This document shows, piece by piece, positions 35,330-48,677 of a stretch of 64,000 nt of DNA (positions are counted from its first letter, which is position 1; each line of letters starts with the position of its first letter). The position numbers were made by a program, and so were the translations under genes. The stretch is taken from assembly GCF_000715075.1 (NCBI RefSeq), contig NC_134095.1:8294722-8358721 (forward strand), in the 5' to 3' direction. This DNA is from Nicotiana tabacum. Lineage: Eukaryota; Streptophyta; Magnoliopsida; Solanales; Solanaceae. The notes under the pieces were generated by a model, which was not told the origin of the DNA, ran no database searches, and was given only the letters and a program-made list of their open reading frames with translations.

Positions 35330-36225
35330 TGATAAGTTATGTGCCTTTGTGTTTTGATGATTTAACAAACTTCATAAGAGAAACAGATAGGGAACCTGAT
35401 TCAAGTCTTAGAGTGCTCAATACAACAACTCACAAGTTTAGCACAAACTCCAATGAAATCAGTCAAAGGAACGACAAAGGAAACAAATGGCTATCAGTTC
35501 CCCCGATCACAGTACAAGTCAACTCTTTATAGTTGTTAAAGTTGCTACATTGTTGCACTGCACACGCAATAGTGCAACAGTCATTGTTTGAAGCATGCTA
35601 TGTACCAGATACTTGCTTACATCATCCCAATGATCTCACTTATTTATTATCAATATGAGGCAAGGTAAAACATACACTTGCAAACCCTAAATCATTAAGT
35701 CTCTCTCAAGTGTGTTGCCTCTTCATTCACTCCAAGGCTTCAAGAACAAAGTAGCAACAGAACTAAGGACCAGATCTCAGCACCGAGTTCATCGTATGTC
35801 CTTAGTATTATTGTATCTTTGTTAATGTTATTATTTGTAATTCTTACTCAGCTTAGTTAGAAGCATCTTGTAGGATATCTTTTGTAAACCATAAACCGTG
35901 AATTTGTGTTTGGCTAGAATTAGTCAAAGTGGTGAGCTTTATAATGGAGTTAGTACAAAGAGGCTTGCAATAGAGTTATTGCAAGTAGGTGCGAGATTAA
36001 GAGTTTAATTTCTAGATTACAATATATTGTAATCTAAAGTTGCTCGGTTAGTGAATTTGAAATCGTTCGAGTGTAGGTCATAATTTTTTCTCCCGTGGGC
36101 TGGGAGTTTTATGCATAAAATACTGTTGAGTCATTTACCTACTACTATGTGTGTGTTCTGTGGGAATTGATAGAGAACCATGTTCTTTATATAGTTTGAT
36201 GGACTCTAAGTTTACATCACTAGTT
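35330..36225 (+). repeat. 3' LTR of copia element G (end approximate)
   Basis: Begins TGATAAGTTATGTGCC directly after the polypurine tract. Length near 0.9 kb is assumed by comparison with element F. The downstream end is not clear because no partner LTR is present. No gene seen. Confidence 0.45.
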
Positions 36226-36375
36226 AAAGACTAAGAATGTGACAAAACGCCACTTAATACTTCACCTATGAAGAGTAGACTAATGCGGATTAATGAAAGA
36301 ATTTTAATTAAAGGCCCTGGACTATTGTCTCACAAAGAAACAATATGTCCCATATATATATACTAGATATCGTTT

Positions 36376-36394
36376 GCCCGTGCTAGCACGGCCC
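36376..36394 (-). other. 3'-terminal hairpin of Helitron 1
   Basis: Perfect palindrome CCGTGCTAGCACGG at 36378-36391 with one further imperfect pair each side. The CTAG terminus is at 36363-36366, about 11 nt beyond. Confidence 0.65.
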
Positions 36395-36922
36395 AACAAT
36401 TTGTGTTACATTATTTTATCCAATAAAAATTTAACAACTTTACTCAATGAGATAATTTTCAAGCAAATTTTTAATTTTTAATTCTCTATTTCAATCTTTG
36501 AAGTTGAAATAACGAACCAAAATTTAATACATACATTATTTTGCAAATAATATTTCACGTTGGAGGTGGAATATTATATATCCAAAATAACTGAACTTCC
36601 AAATATTATTTTGTAATTTCGGGTAAATATTATCCAAATGCATATAATAAGTTACAATATTTTTTATATTATATAATTGAAAAACAAAGTTAGCACACAA
36701 AAAACGTAAAATTACATAAGAATATCGAGATAGTAATTGGGCAAATCAACGTTAGATAAATAAATGATGCTAACATATGAAATTGTAATTTACTTTAGTA
36801 GTTCAATTGCATTATTATGGTGTGGACAAATGAACTCTAGGTAAATAATTATATTATTAAATTACATAGAGGGCAAGCCTTCTAATGTAACCTTTTTTCC
36901 TAAAACATTGAGTTTTCTGAGG

Positions 36923-36927
36923 AAAAT
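36923..36927. repeat. Target-site duplication AAAAT, left of LTR D
   Basis: Precedes TGTCACGACCC at 36928. Its partner AAAAT is at 49685-49689. Confidence 0.75.
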
Positions 36928-36975
36928 TGTCACGACCCTAACCCGGACTCGGTTGTGATGGCGCCTCTCGCGAAC

Positions 36976-36980
36976 ACAAG
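36976..36980. repeat. Target-site duplication ACAAG, left of element C
   Basis: Directly before TGTCACGACC at 36981. The partner is at 46818-46822. Confidence 0.9.
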
Positions 36981-39743
36981 TGTCACGACCCAAAATCCAC
37001 TAAGGGTCGTGATGGCGCCGGACACCGCTGTCAGGCAAGCCAACCAGAATAATTAATTAAATTCTTGTTTAATAATTTTGAAAACGATGATTTTCCATCA
37101 ACTTTATCAGTAAAAGATGAACGCCTCAAATCAAATATAAATGTTAAGAAGTTAATACAAGATATCCCATAATCATCCCAGAACCCGGTGTCACAAGTGC
37201 ATGAGCATTTACTAGGAATGAAATAAAATACAGTAACTGTCCGGAATACAAGTGGACAAAAATGAAAATACTGTACAATACTCTGAAAGAGACTCTGCTG
37301 GCTACGGACGTCTCGATAAATGCAACTCACCTAAGTCTCCATATCAACCATGCCGCTACGCCACTCATAAACCTGTGCAACGAAAATGCACAGCAAGCAT
37401 AGTATGAGTACAAAAACAATGTGTACCTAATGAGTATCCCATCTAATCTCGAAGAAGTAGAGACGAGAGGTCAACTTCGACACTTACTAGTGGTCCAATA
37501 ATGTTATCTCAATAATATAGTAAATCGGTGATTTTTATAAACATGATTGTAATTCAATGGACTGAAGCAAGTAAGAAATTATTTCTTTTATAGAAAATTT
37601 CCAAATTCCTTTTCATCGTTTAGAAAAATATTCTCAAACTGGGAAGAGGCAATAACTATTTCAATAAGTTTCAAGGCAAGCAATACATGCATGCGCAATT
37701 CATGCTGAGGATGTATAGCCCGATCCAACAATATTTAAATTGTGCACTGCCAGAAAGTCGAATGGTGCGAATCATAGATGCATCCATTTAATCTGCCGAG
37801 GCGTTCGGTCCGTTCCAGAATTTAAACACGCACAGACAATCAATCAAGAAGTCATCAGGAAACAATTATCCAAAGAAAACCAATTCTCTTTTAACAATTT
37901 AGAAAAATGAAGTTTAATTCTTTTTAGAAGTCCATTTACCAATTCGATAGGATTTAAGCAATCAGCTGTCAATAAGGTTACCGATATTCCAAGTATAGCA
38001 TGCTTTTGGGTCTTAGACTACCCGGATAATAGCATAATAGTACCTACGCACGGACTCTCGTCACCTCCTGCGTACGTAACCCCCACAATTAGGAGCACAT
38101 AATCAATTATTTTACCTATGGGGACAATTCCCTCTTACAAGGTTAGAAAGGAGACTCACCTCACTCCGAAGATCCACAATCGGCATTCCTCATCCTTCCG
38201 AAGACTCGAATCGATGTACAAAGCTCAAATCCATTAATATATGCTCAATTACCCCTAACGATCCAATTTATAACAATTCCTAACCCCGATCGAAAAGTTG
38301 ACCAATACGCCCTCGGGCCCGGATTCCAAAGTTTTTCGAAGAATAAGTTTACCCACAACCTCACAAACTCAAATATATAATTTAGTCTCAACTTCCTACC
38401 CAAAATCGTGGCCAAAATCCAAAAATACTATTTCTAGGTCTTTCCACCAAAACCCCAAATTTCTACCAATTTCATGCTCAATTTTGTATATAATCAATGT
38501 ATTTAACTCAAGATAGGTGGGGATAGCTTACCTTGTTGTTGATGATGAAAACCCCCTCCTGAAACCCTCCAAGAATCGCCCAAGCCAAGAGAAAGATGAA
38601 AGAAAATGACCAAATCCCGACTTTAAAACAACTCACTGCCTCTAGCACTTTCCGCACCTGCGGTCTCTTGATTGCTTCTGCGGTTCCGCAGGTGCGGTTC
38701 CAATACCGCTTCTACGGTCCTCCTCCAGCTGCCCCAACCCACTTCTGTGCTGCACCGACCGCATCTGTGATCATGTAGGTGCGGAAATTCCTTTGCACCT
38801 GCGGCCTTTGGCTCCTTCACTTCTAACCGCTTCTGCGATTCCCTTCCTCGCTTCTGCGGTGAACCCTCCGCAGAAGCGGTTACACCAGCAACCAGACCCC
38901 TTCAGCTCATCCTTCAAGTTCCAATTCAATCCGTTAACCACCCGGAATTCACCCGAGGCCCCCGGGTCCCCAACCAATCATACCAACCAGTCTCAAAACA
39001 CATTACGGACTTGCTCGAGGCCTCAAATCATATCAAACAACGCTAAAATCATGAATCGACCTCCAATCCGCTTTATGAACTTTAGAATCTCAAACTTCTA
39101 CTTTCAATGTTTAAACCTATCAAATCACGTCCGATTGACTCCAAATTTTGCACGCAAATCATATTTGACATGACCTACTCCCACTTTCGGAATCAGATTC
39201 CGACCCCGATATCAAAAAGTCCACTTCCGGTCAAACTTCTCAAAAACCTTCAAATTTCTATCTTTAGCCAAATGACCCACAGACCTCCGAATTCACTTCC
39301 GATCACGCTCCCAATACCAGAATCACCATGCGGAGCTACTCCCAGACTCGAAATCCCAAACGGACATCGATAACACAGAAATGCACTTCAACCCAAACTT
39401 ATGAAATTTCTTCCAAAATGCTAACTTCCACAATAGGCGCCAAAACGTTTCCGGGTCTTCCAAAACCTAGTCCGGACATACACCCAAGTTCGAATTCATC
39501 ATATGAACCTGCTGGAACCTTCGAATCACAATTCTGAGGTCGTTTACTCCAAATTCCGATCCTAGTTAATTCTTTTAACTTAAAGCTTCCGAAATGAGAA
39601 TTCTCTTTCCAAATCAACTCCGAACTTCCCCAAATTCAATTCTGACCACACGTACAAGTCATAATACCTAAAATGAAGCTACTCATGGCCTCAGACTGCT
39701 GAACGACATGCTAGAGCTCAAAACGACCGGTCGGGTCGTTACA
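36981..39743 (-). repeat. 3' LTR of element C
   Basis: TGTCACGACCC to GGTCGTTACA. Compared with the 5' LTR it keeps about 105 bp (roughly 37705-37810) that the other lacks. It contains a CpG-rich microrepeat cluster (38641-38880) with a TATA-like TTTTAAA at 38622-38628 below it on the minus strand. Confidence 0.9.
38641..38880. repeat. CpG-rich microrepeat cluster in 3' LTR of C
   Basis: Units CGCACCTGCGG, TTCTGCGGT, CCGCAGGTGCGG and CTTCTGCG recur in both orientations. The equivalent cluster in the 5' LTR is at 45710-45940. Confidence 0.65.
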
Positions 39744-39756
39744 TTCTCTCCCACTT
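39744..39756 (-). other. Polypurine tract of element C
   Basis: Minus strand AAGTGGGAGAGAA abuts the 3' LTR start TGTAACGACCC. Confidence 0.8.
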
Positions 39757-42700
39757 AAACATACCTTCGTCCTCGAACGTGCTAAGAACTACGCTTGGGT
39801 TGCCCGAAATCACTGTTTAACACCTCGTGAACTTACCCGTGCTACTACAACCCAGTTGAGCACATTAGCTCGATCAATTCTGAAGATATTCCCTTTTATT
39901 CAAGCAAATAAGCCTTAGAGCCCAATTCCAACATCCAGAATTCTCTGACAGGCATGTTCCAACATACGCTCACTGAATCAATAACTACACGAAGCACCAA
40001 AACATGACTGCATACCTTAGCTGAATTCACACCTTGCATCATTTTACTCACAGGACCACAATAACATTCTCAGATCAATTTAGTCGAAATTCCATGACTC
40101 TGATGCTCCCATTGCACCTCATAACATACATAGGTCTTGCTCTAACTCTTACAATACCGCCAAGATGAAAGAGCTGTGTAGAAATTCATACCCAACTATC
40201 GAATCAACAAATCATTGGGTCTATACTCCTGACAAGAACCATCACCTCATTCTGAACCAAATAATGGTCTTAGCTCCTTAATATACTTCATATAATCAGA
40301 TTGCACTGATCCTAAATCCAATGATCTCGTCTCACCCAGTACGAACTACTCAGGCAATAATCCATCCCGGACATGATCAAAAGTCTCATATGATGCCACA
40401 ATGTGCCAATAAGCTACCAATTCGAACGTGATACAAAGGAAAACGAACTCTAAAAAGGAAATCCGATTGCCCCGCTCGCGAATTATATATGCAACGCGGC
40501 ATACAGCTAATATGAGCTTTCCTCAGAAAAATAGGAAACAAAACACATAAAAACATATAGGGGGAACTATACTCAACATCACATTGTTGCGGTGCGCAAC
40601 CCGATCCAAACAACATAACCATGGCAGCGTGCCACCCGATCCACACATAAAATTCACATAAAGAGATACATATCGAGCTAGATTGCTCATTACAATAAAA
40701 TACCGAATATCGGTCACAAGCACGCTAAGTTCATAATTCCATCCCTAGGGAGACATATAGCGCCATAGGCTACAAAACTCAAGCACAACTGGGGTGCGAT
40801 ATACAATCTGAATCTCGAGAGCCATCCTGCTCATATAACATCATCTATGCGTGGAACCTCATCACATAAGAAATTCACCAAGCCGTCTCACAACCCATTC
40901 GGCGCGATATATCATTACATGAAATAGCTGACGACGAAGTAGTACCCCGACTACTCTTCCATAAGAGCGCATTGCTGAAATAAACACATTTGGTCTGATA
41001 TAGAGCCCATATTCACATTTTGATCCATCCACAGACCTCAAACTGATTCTGATCGCACTGGACTAGGCTAATAACCTTTCAAAGGTCCATAATAACTCCC
41101 TTTTTCTCATAACACACAAGAACAACCATCATAACCGGAGTAATCCTCCACAGTCCATAACCCAATGGATCGAGCGCCCTTCAGGCATTAATTCTCAATT
41201 TAACGACATCACTACAATATTCATACTTGGTTTAACTTCTTTAATCAAGTGACTACATGCCACACTTATACAACCTTCCCGTGGGACATGCTCCCACAAC
41301 CTTCCGTATTAGATAACAGGTCTGTACATCCAAACTACTAGCCGCACTAACGCTGAAAAGCAATCAAGAATCCTTAACCAGGATGCAAAGCCTTTTTCAC
41401 AAAACACCGATCTCAGGTGACGCTGAAGACAATACCAACTTACCTTAAACATCGAAATTCCTTTTCTGCTCATCCGAGCTCATGACATCCTTGCCAACAC
41501 CGAACTGCAACCTTGATCCTCACTTCAAACTCCATACCACTCACTGCACCTAACATGCCAATATAGGATAGAACACTCTTTTTCATCATAACTTTGGATC
41601 ACTAATAGAAGCTTCGTTAAAAACTTTTCACTTAACTCACTTTATGAGAACCATAGCAACACACAGGTGAATTTTCATAACCGTGGAATATGCAAATCTC
41701 TAAGTAGTGGTCTAAGCCACCAAATCCCTTCCGGGATCCGCCTCCACATAACAGGCCATAACAGTAGAATGCTTCTGAATAACATCAATTACGGCGGCCG
41801 ACAAGACTTACACACACCGTCAAAAATCACTTGTATAACTTGATCACGCTGAAGAAACTGATCACTACCAGCAATATGCCAATTCAACTATGGCTAGCCA
41901 ATCTATCTTCGTCCACTTTATCCTTGATTACCTTTGAAATAATAATAACACCATTCAACACACAACTCACTCCATCCGTACTCATCCCGAGTGACCTTGA
42001 ATCACGAGACCATGTTGTCTCAAATCCAACAAACCATTTCATACCTCCCAAATGATACACTACAAGTCAAAACATCATAGAACATTCTGGGCCTCTTCTC
42101 ATAAGCTGCTACAAAAGCTTGATTCTTAACCGTACTTGTAGGCTCGAAATCATTAGGCACCACACTTTAACTTTTGAATTCACTAGGACCGTTGTTGAGA
42201 GCCACCCGCTCTGACTCAGCCCCGAATGTAATCAACTCAATGAATCTTCTAGCACATGAATACCCTCTCGACGAAGCACTCAGCAGAATCACTTTCCTTG
42301 GAACCCGCATCTATGCAAGGCATAAATCCTGAATCGTTCCCCAAGTCTGAACATGAGCCAATAAATCCAACCTTAGCACACTCCTAACAATTCCTTTGCT
42401 CAAGTTATCACTTATGTTCTTTTCCCATAGCTGAAAAAAACTTAGCAATATGCCGATAACCCGAAACCTCACAAGAAGATAATGATATAACCCAATCGTA
42501 GGCGGTGGGACTCTCCACTTTGCTTGAAGCCACTATTACACAACTCTGAAATTCACCAGGATTCCTTATCTCTTATTGACATAACCATGCACAATCAACC
42601 GTAAAAATTCTCGGAATCTTTCTGTAAAACCCTTTTTTATACTCTAAATCATCAACCACATTCGCACGACCGATCTCTTTGCGGTATAACCAATAGAATT

Positions 42701-44092
42701 CCTCACAGAAGCTTCGCCAACCACGCAACTGCTAACTTGCTCATAGGGAATAACCCCCTGTGGAAATCACTCTCCGACATCTTCCAACGTTGTTGCATGG
42801 GGTACAATCACTGCGACATCAATGATCCATCCTGAGTCTGAGGTCACTCTCTAGCTGCAGCAGTCCATTCACTCCTCGTGGACATCAATTAAATGTGTGG
42901 CAACATCCTTCCCATTCAAAGTTATGTTGTATCCTTCTTCATTTCAAGCAGCTCCTTCCCGTTATATCAAATCTTCTGCCGCATAATAGCCCATACTTCA
43001 AATTAAATCTGTAGACCCCAATCACCAATCACTAGAATTCCCAAATCATTCCAAACTCTCCTTAAGGTGCGTAGTCATCCTACCACAAAGCCCCCACGCA
43101 ACTCTGCCACTCTCCCACTTTGGCGGAACTTACCCCTTTAATTGACTACTCGACCTTTGCTTCTTATAATTGGCCTTCTAGAAATTATAACCACCGCCTG
43201 ACACTCCCCACATGTCCTTTCTCATTCTTCGCTTATCAGTTGTTGCCTTAAATAAAACCTATCTTCGCAGCACTTGAACCCTCAAATCGCTACTAACCTT
43301 AAACTTTTTCGAAGAAAATCTTTCTCGAGCCATCAACATTAGAAACACTGTTTCAATCCTGAACCATCGTACCCCGCGATCTCTGACAGTCGTTTCTCCC
43401 ATATTATTTCATAAAACCTTACCCCAAAGGCAAATTGCAGAAGACCATAACACCAGTAAACTTAACACATACAATCGAGGATGATGACACTACATCGCAG
43501 ATGAAAATTACACCACGCTTGAAAATACCAAGTCTCATTACTCCATCACCCCAAATCTGGACATTCATAGGCCAATTGCCTTTCCTCCGCTGGAAATAAA
43601 ATATCGGATCTCTGAATCATGCACTGGGTAGACTTCCTTTCAAATTATTCACCGCCCCAACACATAGACAAGTATCCTACCATCAAGTCAATACTATGTG
43701 ATAACCAATCATGAGCAATCATAATGATCTGTGCATAGTATCAAAGCTCTCAGGAATACTGTTACTGAGCTGAAACGACAAGATATCCTCCTGCAAGGCA
43801 AGGACAATATCCCAATCAACAGTACCAGGAGAAACATCCCGTACCACATCTGTAGTGCCATTACAATCCTTCAATTCTCGATTTATAATCAGCGGTTCGC
43901 GTCGCGTAAGATTGAGTAGGAAGCGAACAAGGGTATAAGCCTCAAGGAATCAAATCGCACGATGAGGAATCAAGAAGGAAAGTACTCCTAACAACCATGT
44001 AGCCTCTCGAAGATAAGTACAGACGTCTCTGTACCGATCCGCAACACTCTGCTAGACTCGCTCATGACTCGTGAGACCTAAGGGAACCTAGT
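39757..44092 (-). other. Interior of element C, no recognisable coding sequence
   Basis: 4.3 kb. The longest open frames are under about 90 codons, in all orientations, and carry no retrotransposon motif. Composition resembles normal unique sequence rather than simple repeats. A pair of similar phrases ending in CCCGATCCA(A/C)AC occurs near 40595-40650. Either this is an ancient non-coding passenger or coding sequence decayed beyond recognition. Confidence 0.7.
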
Positions 44093-44104
44093 GCTCTGAT
44101 ACCA
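44093..44104 (-). other. Primer-binding site of element C (initiator tRNA-Met type)
   Basis: Minus strand TGGTATCAGAGC, 3 nt from the 5' LTR end. This is the standard plant tRNA-iMet-type PBS. Confidence 0.85.
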
Positions 44105-44107
44105 TGT

Positions 44108-46817
44108 TGTCACGATCCAAAATCCACTAAGGGTCGTGATGGCGCCGGGCACCGCTGTTAGGCAAGCCAACCAGAATACTTAATTAAATTCTCATTTAAT
44201 AATTTTGAAAACTATGATTTTCCATCAACTTTAGCAGTAAAAGATAATCGTCTCAAATCAAATATGAATGTTAAGAAGTTAATACAAGATACCCCATAAT
44301 CATCCCAGAACCCGGTGTCACAAGTGCATGAGCATTTACTAGGAATGAAATAAAATACATTAACTGTCCAGAATACAGGTGGACAGAAATGAAAATACAG
44401 TACAATACTCTGAAAGAGACTCTACTGGCTACGGACATCTCGATAAATGCAACTCACCTAAGTCTCTGTATCAACCATGCCGCTACGCCACTCATAAACC
44501 TGTGCAACAAAAATGCACAGCAAGCGTAGTATGAGTACGAAAACAACATTTATCCAATGAGTATCCTGTCTAATCTCGAAAAAGTAGAGACGAGAGGTCG
44601 ACTTCGACACTTACTAGTGGTCCAATAATGTTATCTCAATAATATAGTAAATCGGTGATTTTTATAAACATGATTGTAATTCAATGGAATGAAGCAAGTA
44701 AGAAATTCTTTCTTAGATAGAAAATATCCAAATTCCTTTTCATCGTTTAGAAAAATATTCTCAAACCGGGAAGAGGCAATAACAACTTGAATAAGTTTCA
44801 AGGCAAGCAATACAAGCATGCGCAATTCATGTCGAGGACGTACGACCCGTTCCAGAATTTAAACACGCACAGATAACCAATCAAGAAATCATCAGAAAAC
44901 AATTATCCAAAGAAAACCAATTCTCTTTTAACAATTTAGAAAAATGAAGTTTAATTCTTTTTAGAAATTCATTTACCAATTCGATAGGATTTAAGCAATC
45001 AACTGTCAATAAGGTTATAGATATTCCAAGTATAGCATGCTTTTGGGTCCAAAACTACCCGGACAATAGCATAATAGTAGCTACGCAGGGACTCTCGTCA
45101 CCTCATGCATACGTAGGCCCCACAATTAGGAGCACATAACCAATTATTTTACCTATGGGGACAATTCCCTCTTACAAGGTTAGAAAGGAGACTCACCTCG
45201 CTCTGAAAATCCACTATCAGAATTCCTCGTCCTCCGAAGACTCGAATCGATGTACAAAGCTCCAAAGCTAGCCAATAATAATTTAAATCCATTAATACAT
45301 ACTCAATTACCCGTAACGATCCAATTTATAACAATTCCTAACCCCGATCGAAAATTTGACCAATACGCCCTCGGGCCCATGTGCCCGGATTCCAAAGTTT
45401 TTCAAAGAATAAGTTTACCCACAATCTCATGAACTCAAATATATAATTTACTCTCAATTTTCTACCCAAAATCGCAGCAAAAATCCAAAAATACCATTTC
45501 TAGGTCTTTCCACCAAAACCCCAAATTTCTACCAATTTCATGCTCAATTCCGTACATAATCAATGTATTTAACTCAAGATAGGTGGGGATAGTTTACCTT
45601 GTTGTTGATGATGAAAACCCATCTTGAAACCCTCCAAGAATCGCCCAAGCCAAGAGAAAGATGAAAGAAAATGGCCAAATCCCGACTTTAAAACAACCCA
45701 CTGCCTCTAGCACTTTCCGCACATGCGGCCTCTTGACCGCTTCTATGGTTCCGCAGGTGCGGTTCTAATACCGCTTCTGCGGTCCTCCTCCAGCTGCCCT
45801 AGCCTGCTTTTGCGCCGCACCGACCGCATCTGCGATCACGCAGGTGCGGGAATTCCTTCGCGCCTGTGGCCTTTGACTCCTTCACTTCTAACCCCTTCTA
45901 CGGGGTCGCTTCTGCGGTGAACCCTCAGCAGAAGCGGTTACACCAGCAACCAGACCCCTTCAGCTCATCCTTCAAGTTCCAATTCGATCTGGTAACCATC
46001 CGGAATCCACCCGAGGCCCCCGGGGCCCCAACCAATCATACCAACCAGTCCCAAAACACATTACGGACTTGCTCGAGGCCTCAAATCATATCAAACAATG
46101 CTAAAATCATGAATCGGCCTCCAATCGAGGCTTTATGAGCTTTAGAATCTCAAACTTCTACTTTCGATGTTTAAACCTATCAAATCACGTCCGATTGACT
46201 CCAAATTTTGCACACAAGTCATATTTGACATTACGGACCTACTCCCACTTTCAAAATCGGATTCCGACCTCGATATCAAAAAGGCAACTTCCGGTCAAAT
46301 TTCTCAAAAACCTTCAAATTTCTATCTTTAGTCAAATGACTCCAAAATGACCCACGGACCTCCGAATTCACTTTCGATCGCGCTCCCAACACCAGAATCA
46401 TGATGCGGAGCTATTTCCTGACTCGAAATCCCAAATGGACATCGATAACACTGAAATATACTTCAACCCAAACTTATGAAATTTCTTCCAAAATGCTAAC
46501 TTCCACAATAAGCGCCAAATGTTCCCGGGTCTTCCAAAACTCGGTCTGGACATACGCCCAAGTCCGAATTCATCATACAAACCTGCTGGAACCTTCGAAT
46601 CCCAATTCTGAGGTTGTTTACTCCAAATTTCGACCCTAGTTAATTCTTTCAACTCAAAGCTTCCGAAATGAGAATACTCTTTCCAAATCAACTCCGAACT
46701 TCCCGAAATTCAATTCCGATCACGCGTACAAGTCATAATACCTGAAATGAAACTGCTCATGGCCTCAGACTGTTGAATGACTCGCTAGAGCTTAAAACGA
46801 CTGATCAGGTCGTTACA
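44108..46817 (-). repeat. 5' LTR of element C
   Basis: TGTCACGATCC to GGTCGTTACA, matching 36981-39743 with scattered differences and a deletion near 44840. TATA-like TTTTAAA is at 45687-45693, with a CpG-rich cluster (45710-45940) upstream of it on the minus strand. Confidence 0.9.
45710..45940. repeat. CpG-rich microrepeat cluster in 5' LTR of C
   Basis: Contains TTCCGCAGGTGCGG, GCTTCTGCGG, CACGCAGGTGCGGG and CGCTTCTGCGGTG, about 25-250 bp upstream of the TATA-like site. Confidence 0.65.
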
Positions 46818-46822
46818 ACAAG
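46818..46822. repeat. Target-site duplication ACAAG, right of element C
   Basis: Partner of 36976-36980. LTR D sequence resumes at GCTAGCC. Confidence 0.9.
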
Positions 46823-48677
46823 GCTAGCCAACTACTCCCAGTTCAATCTTTAAGTAGTTAAACATTAAGAAACAGTAATAAGCATAATCAACTAAACCAA
46901 GGTTTAAGCAGTTAAAAACATAATTTACGGAAAATAACCCCAACACAGTCCCGAAACCGGGGTGTCACTAGTCATGAGCATCTATAAAATCTAATACAAG
47001 TCTGAAAGGTCTACAAACTATTACAAATGTCTGATAAGAGTTAGAAATGATAAAGAGGGAGAAACACGGGACTGCGGACGTAAAGCAGCTACCTCGTGGA
47101 CTCCAATATCTGTCGGGAGCTCTCAACTCGCACTGGCAGGATCTGCAACACCTGAATCTGCACACGGGGTGTAGGGAGTAAAATGAGTACTCCAACTCAG
47201 TGAGTAACAAATGTAAATAAAGACTTAAAGCAAGAAAACACGTAAAGCACAAAGCATTCTATAATGAAGCAGTAAAACCATTTAAAATCGGTGAATTAGT
47301 GAAAGATAGGCAAAATCCTTTATATCAAATGTAATTTCATGACAAGCCTTTTTCCAACAAATAAGCAGGTAATGGACAGTTAATTAAGAAAATAAAAACA
47401 TAAAGGTTTGCCCCTCTAGCACAGTATCGACAATTTCGCCCATCGAGCAACATCTCAGAACAATACCAGCCCCTCGGGCAATCACATAGAACAATACCAG
47501 CCCCTCGGGCTCAATCTCACATCACAATGGGTACTGCGCTCATTGGGGGTGTACAAACTCCTGGGGGGCCCTTACGGCCCAAGCGCAATATCAAGCCACC
47601 CCGTGGCATCATCACTAGGCCTTTGGCCCCATATCAATCAAGCCACCTCGTGGCGTACATATCTCAGGCCCTCGGCCTCATAATCAGTATCAAATGTTTC
47701 CTCACAATATAGGCCGTCGGCCTTACTCAGTCGAAATCCTTACAAGCCACTCGGGCAGTAGTAAAACATGTTTCTCAACCCAAATATCATTTAAAAGATC
47801 ATGTAAGTGTTAAAATAGAGTAAACATGGCTGAGTACGAAAAACAGTAAAATATAACATGACTGAGTTCAAGTATAAAGTCAAAATAGTGAGGAAATACC
47901 AGTAAAAATTCCCGAAGGGTTGAAATAGTTGGCACGAAGCTTAAATATAGCATTCAGCCCAAATAATGATGATAGCAAATATATTTTAGTCAAATATGCG
48001 GTAAACTTATCAACCGGGACGGACCAAGTTACAGTCCCCAATAGTGCACGACCCCACGCTCGTCATCAAGCGTGTGCCTCACCTAGCACTACGATGTGCA
48101 ATCCGGGGTTTCGAACCCTCAGAACATCATTTACAATCATTACTCACATCGAACCGGTCAAATCTCTAGCACGCGACGCCTTTGCCCCTCAAATCGGCCT
48201 CCACTCAGGTCGAATCTATCCAAAATCAGAACGAGGACGTTAAAATATGCTAAGGGAACGAAGCCCAAGCGAAAATAATTAATTTACAACATAAATCCCG
48301 AAATTACCAAACCCCGACCCCCGGGCCCACGTCTCGGAATTTGATAATTTTTACATTAATAGATTTTTTATCTCTCCACGAGTTCATACATATCAAATGC
48401 TCTGAAATCCGACCTCAAATGGTCTTTCAAATTCTCAATCAAATGTCTAAATTTTCAAGCCCAAGTTCTTCAATTTTTGGCTTAACTTCCATGATTTACT
48501 AGGTGGAATTCGCATTAGAATCGAGTTTTAAGTCCAAGAATCTTACCTCCAAGTGATTCCCCTTGAATCCCTCTTCAATCCCCTTCAAAAAGCTCCAAAA
48601 ACGACCAACAATGGGAGAAATTAACCTCATATTCGCGGACAAGACGACCTTTTAAACCTTCTGCCCAAGCCTAATTT

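Larger units (their letters stand above)
36981..46817 (-). mobile_element. Element C: LARD-like non-coding LTR retrotransposon
   Basis: 9837 bp with LTRs of 2763 and 2710 bp, perfect ACAAG duplication, tRNA-iMet-type PBS (44093-44104) and polypurine tract (39744-39756), oriented on the minus strand. The 4.3 kb interior shows no gag, protease, RT or integrase motif in any frame I read and no long open frame. The structure fits large retrotransposon derivatives (LARDs), which are moved by enzymes from a related autonomous element. It lies inside solo LTR D. Confidence 0.85.
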
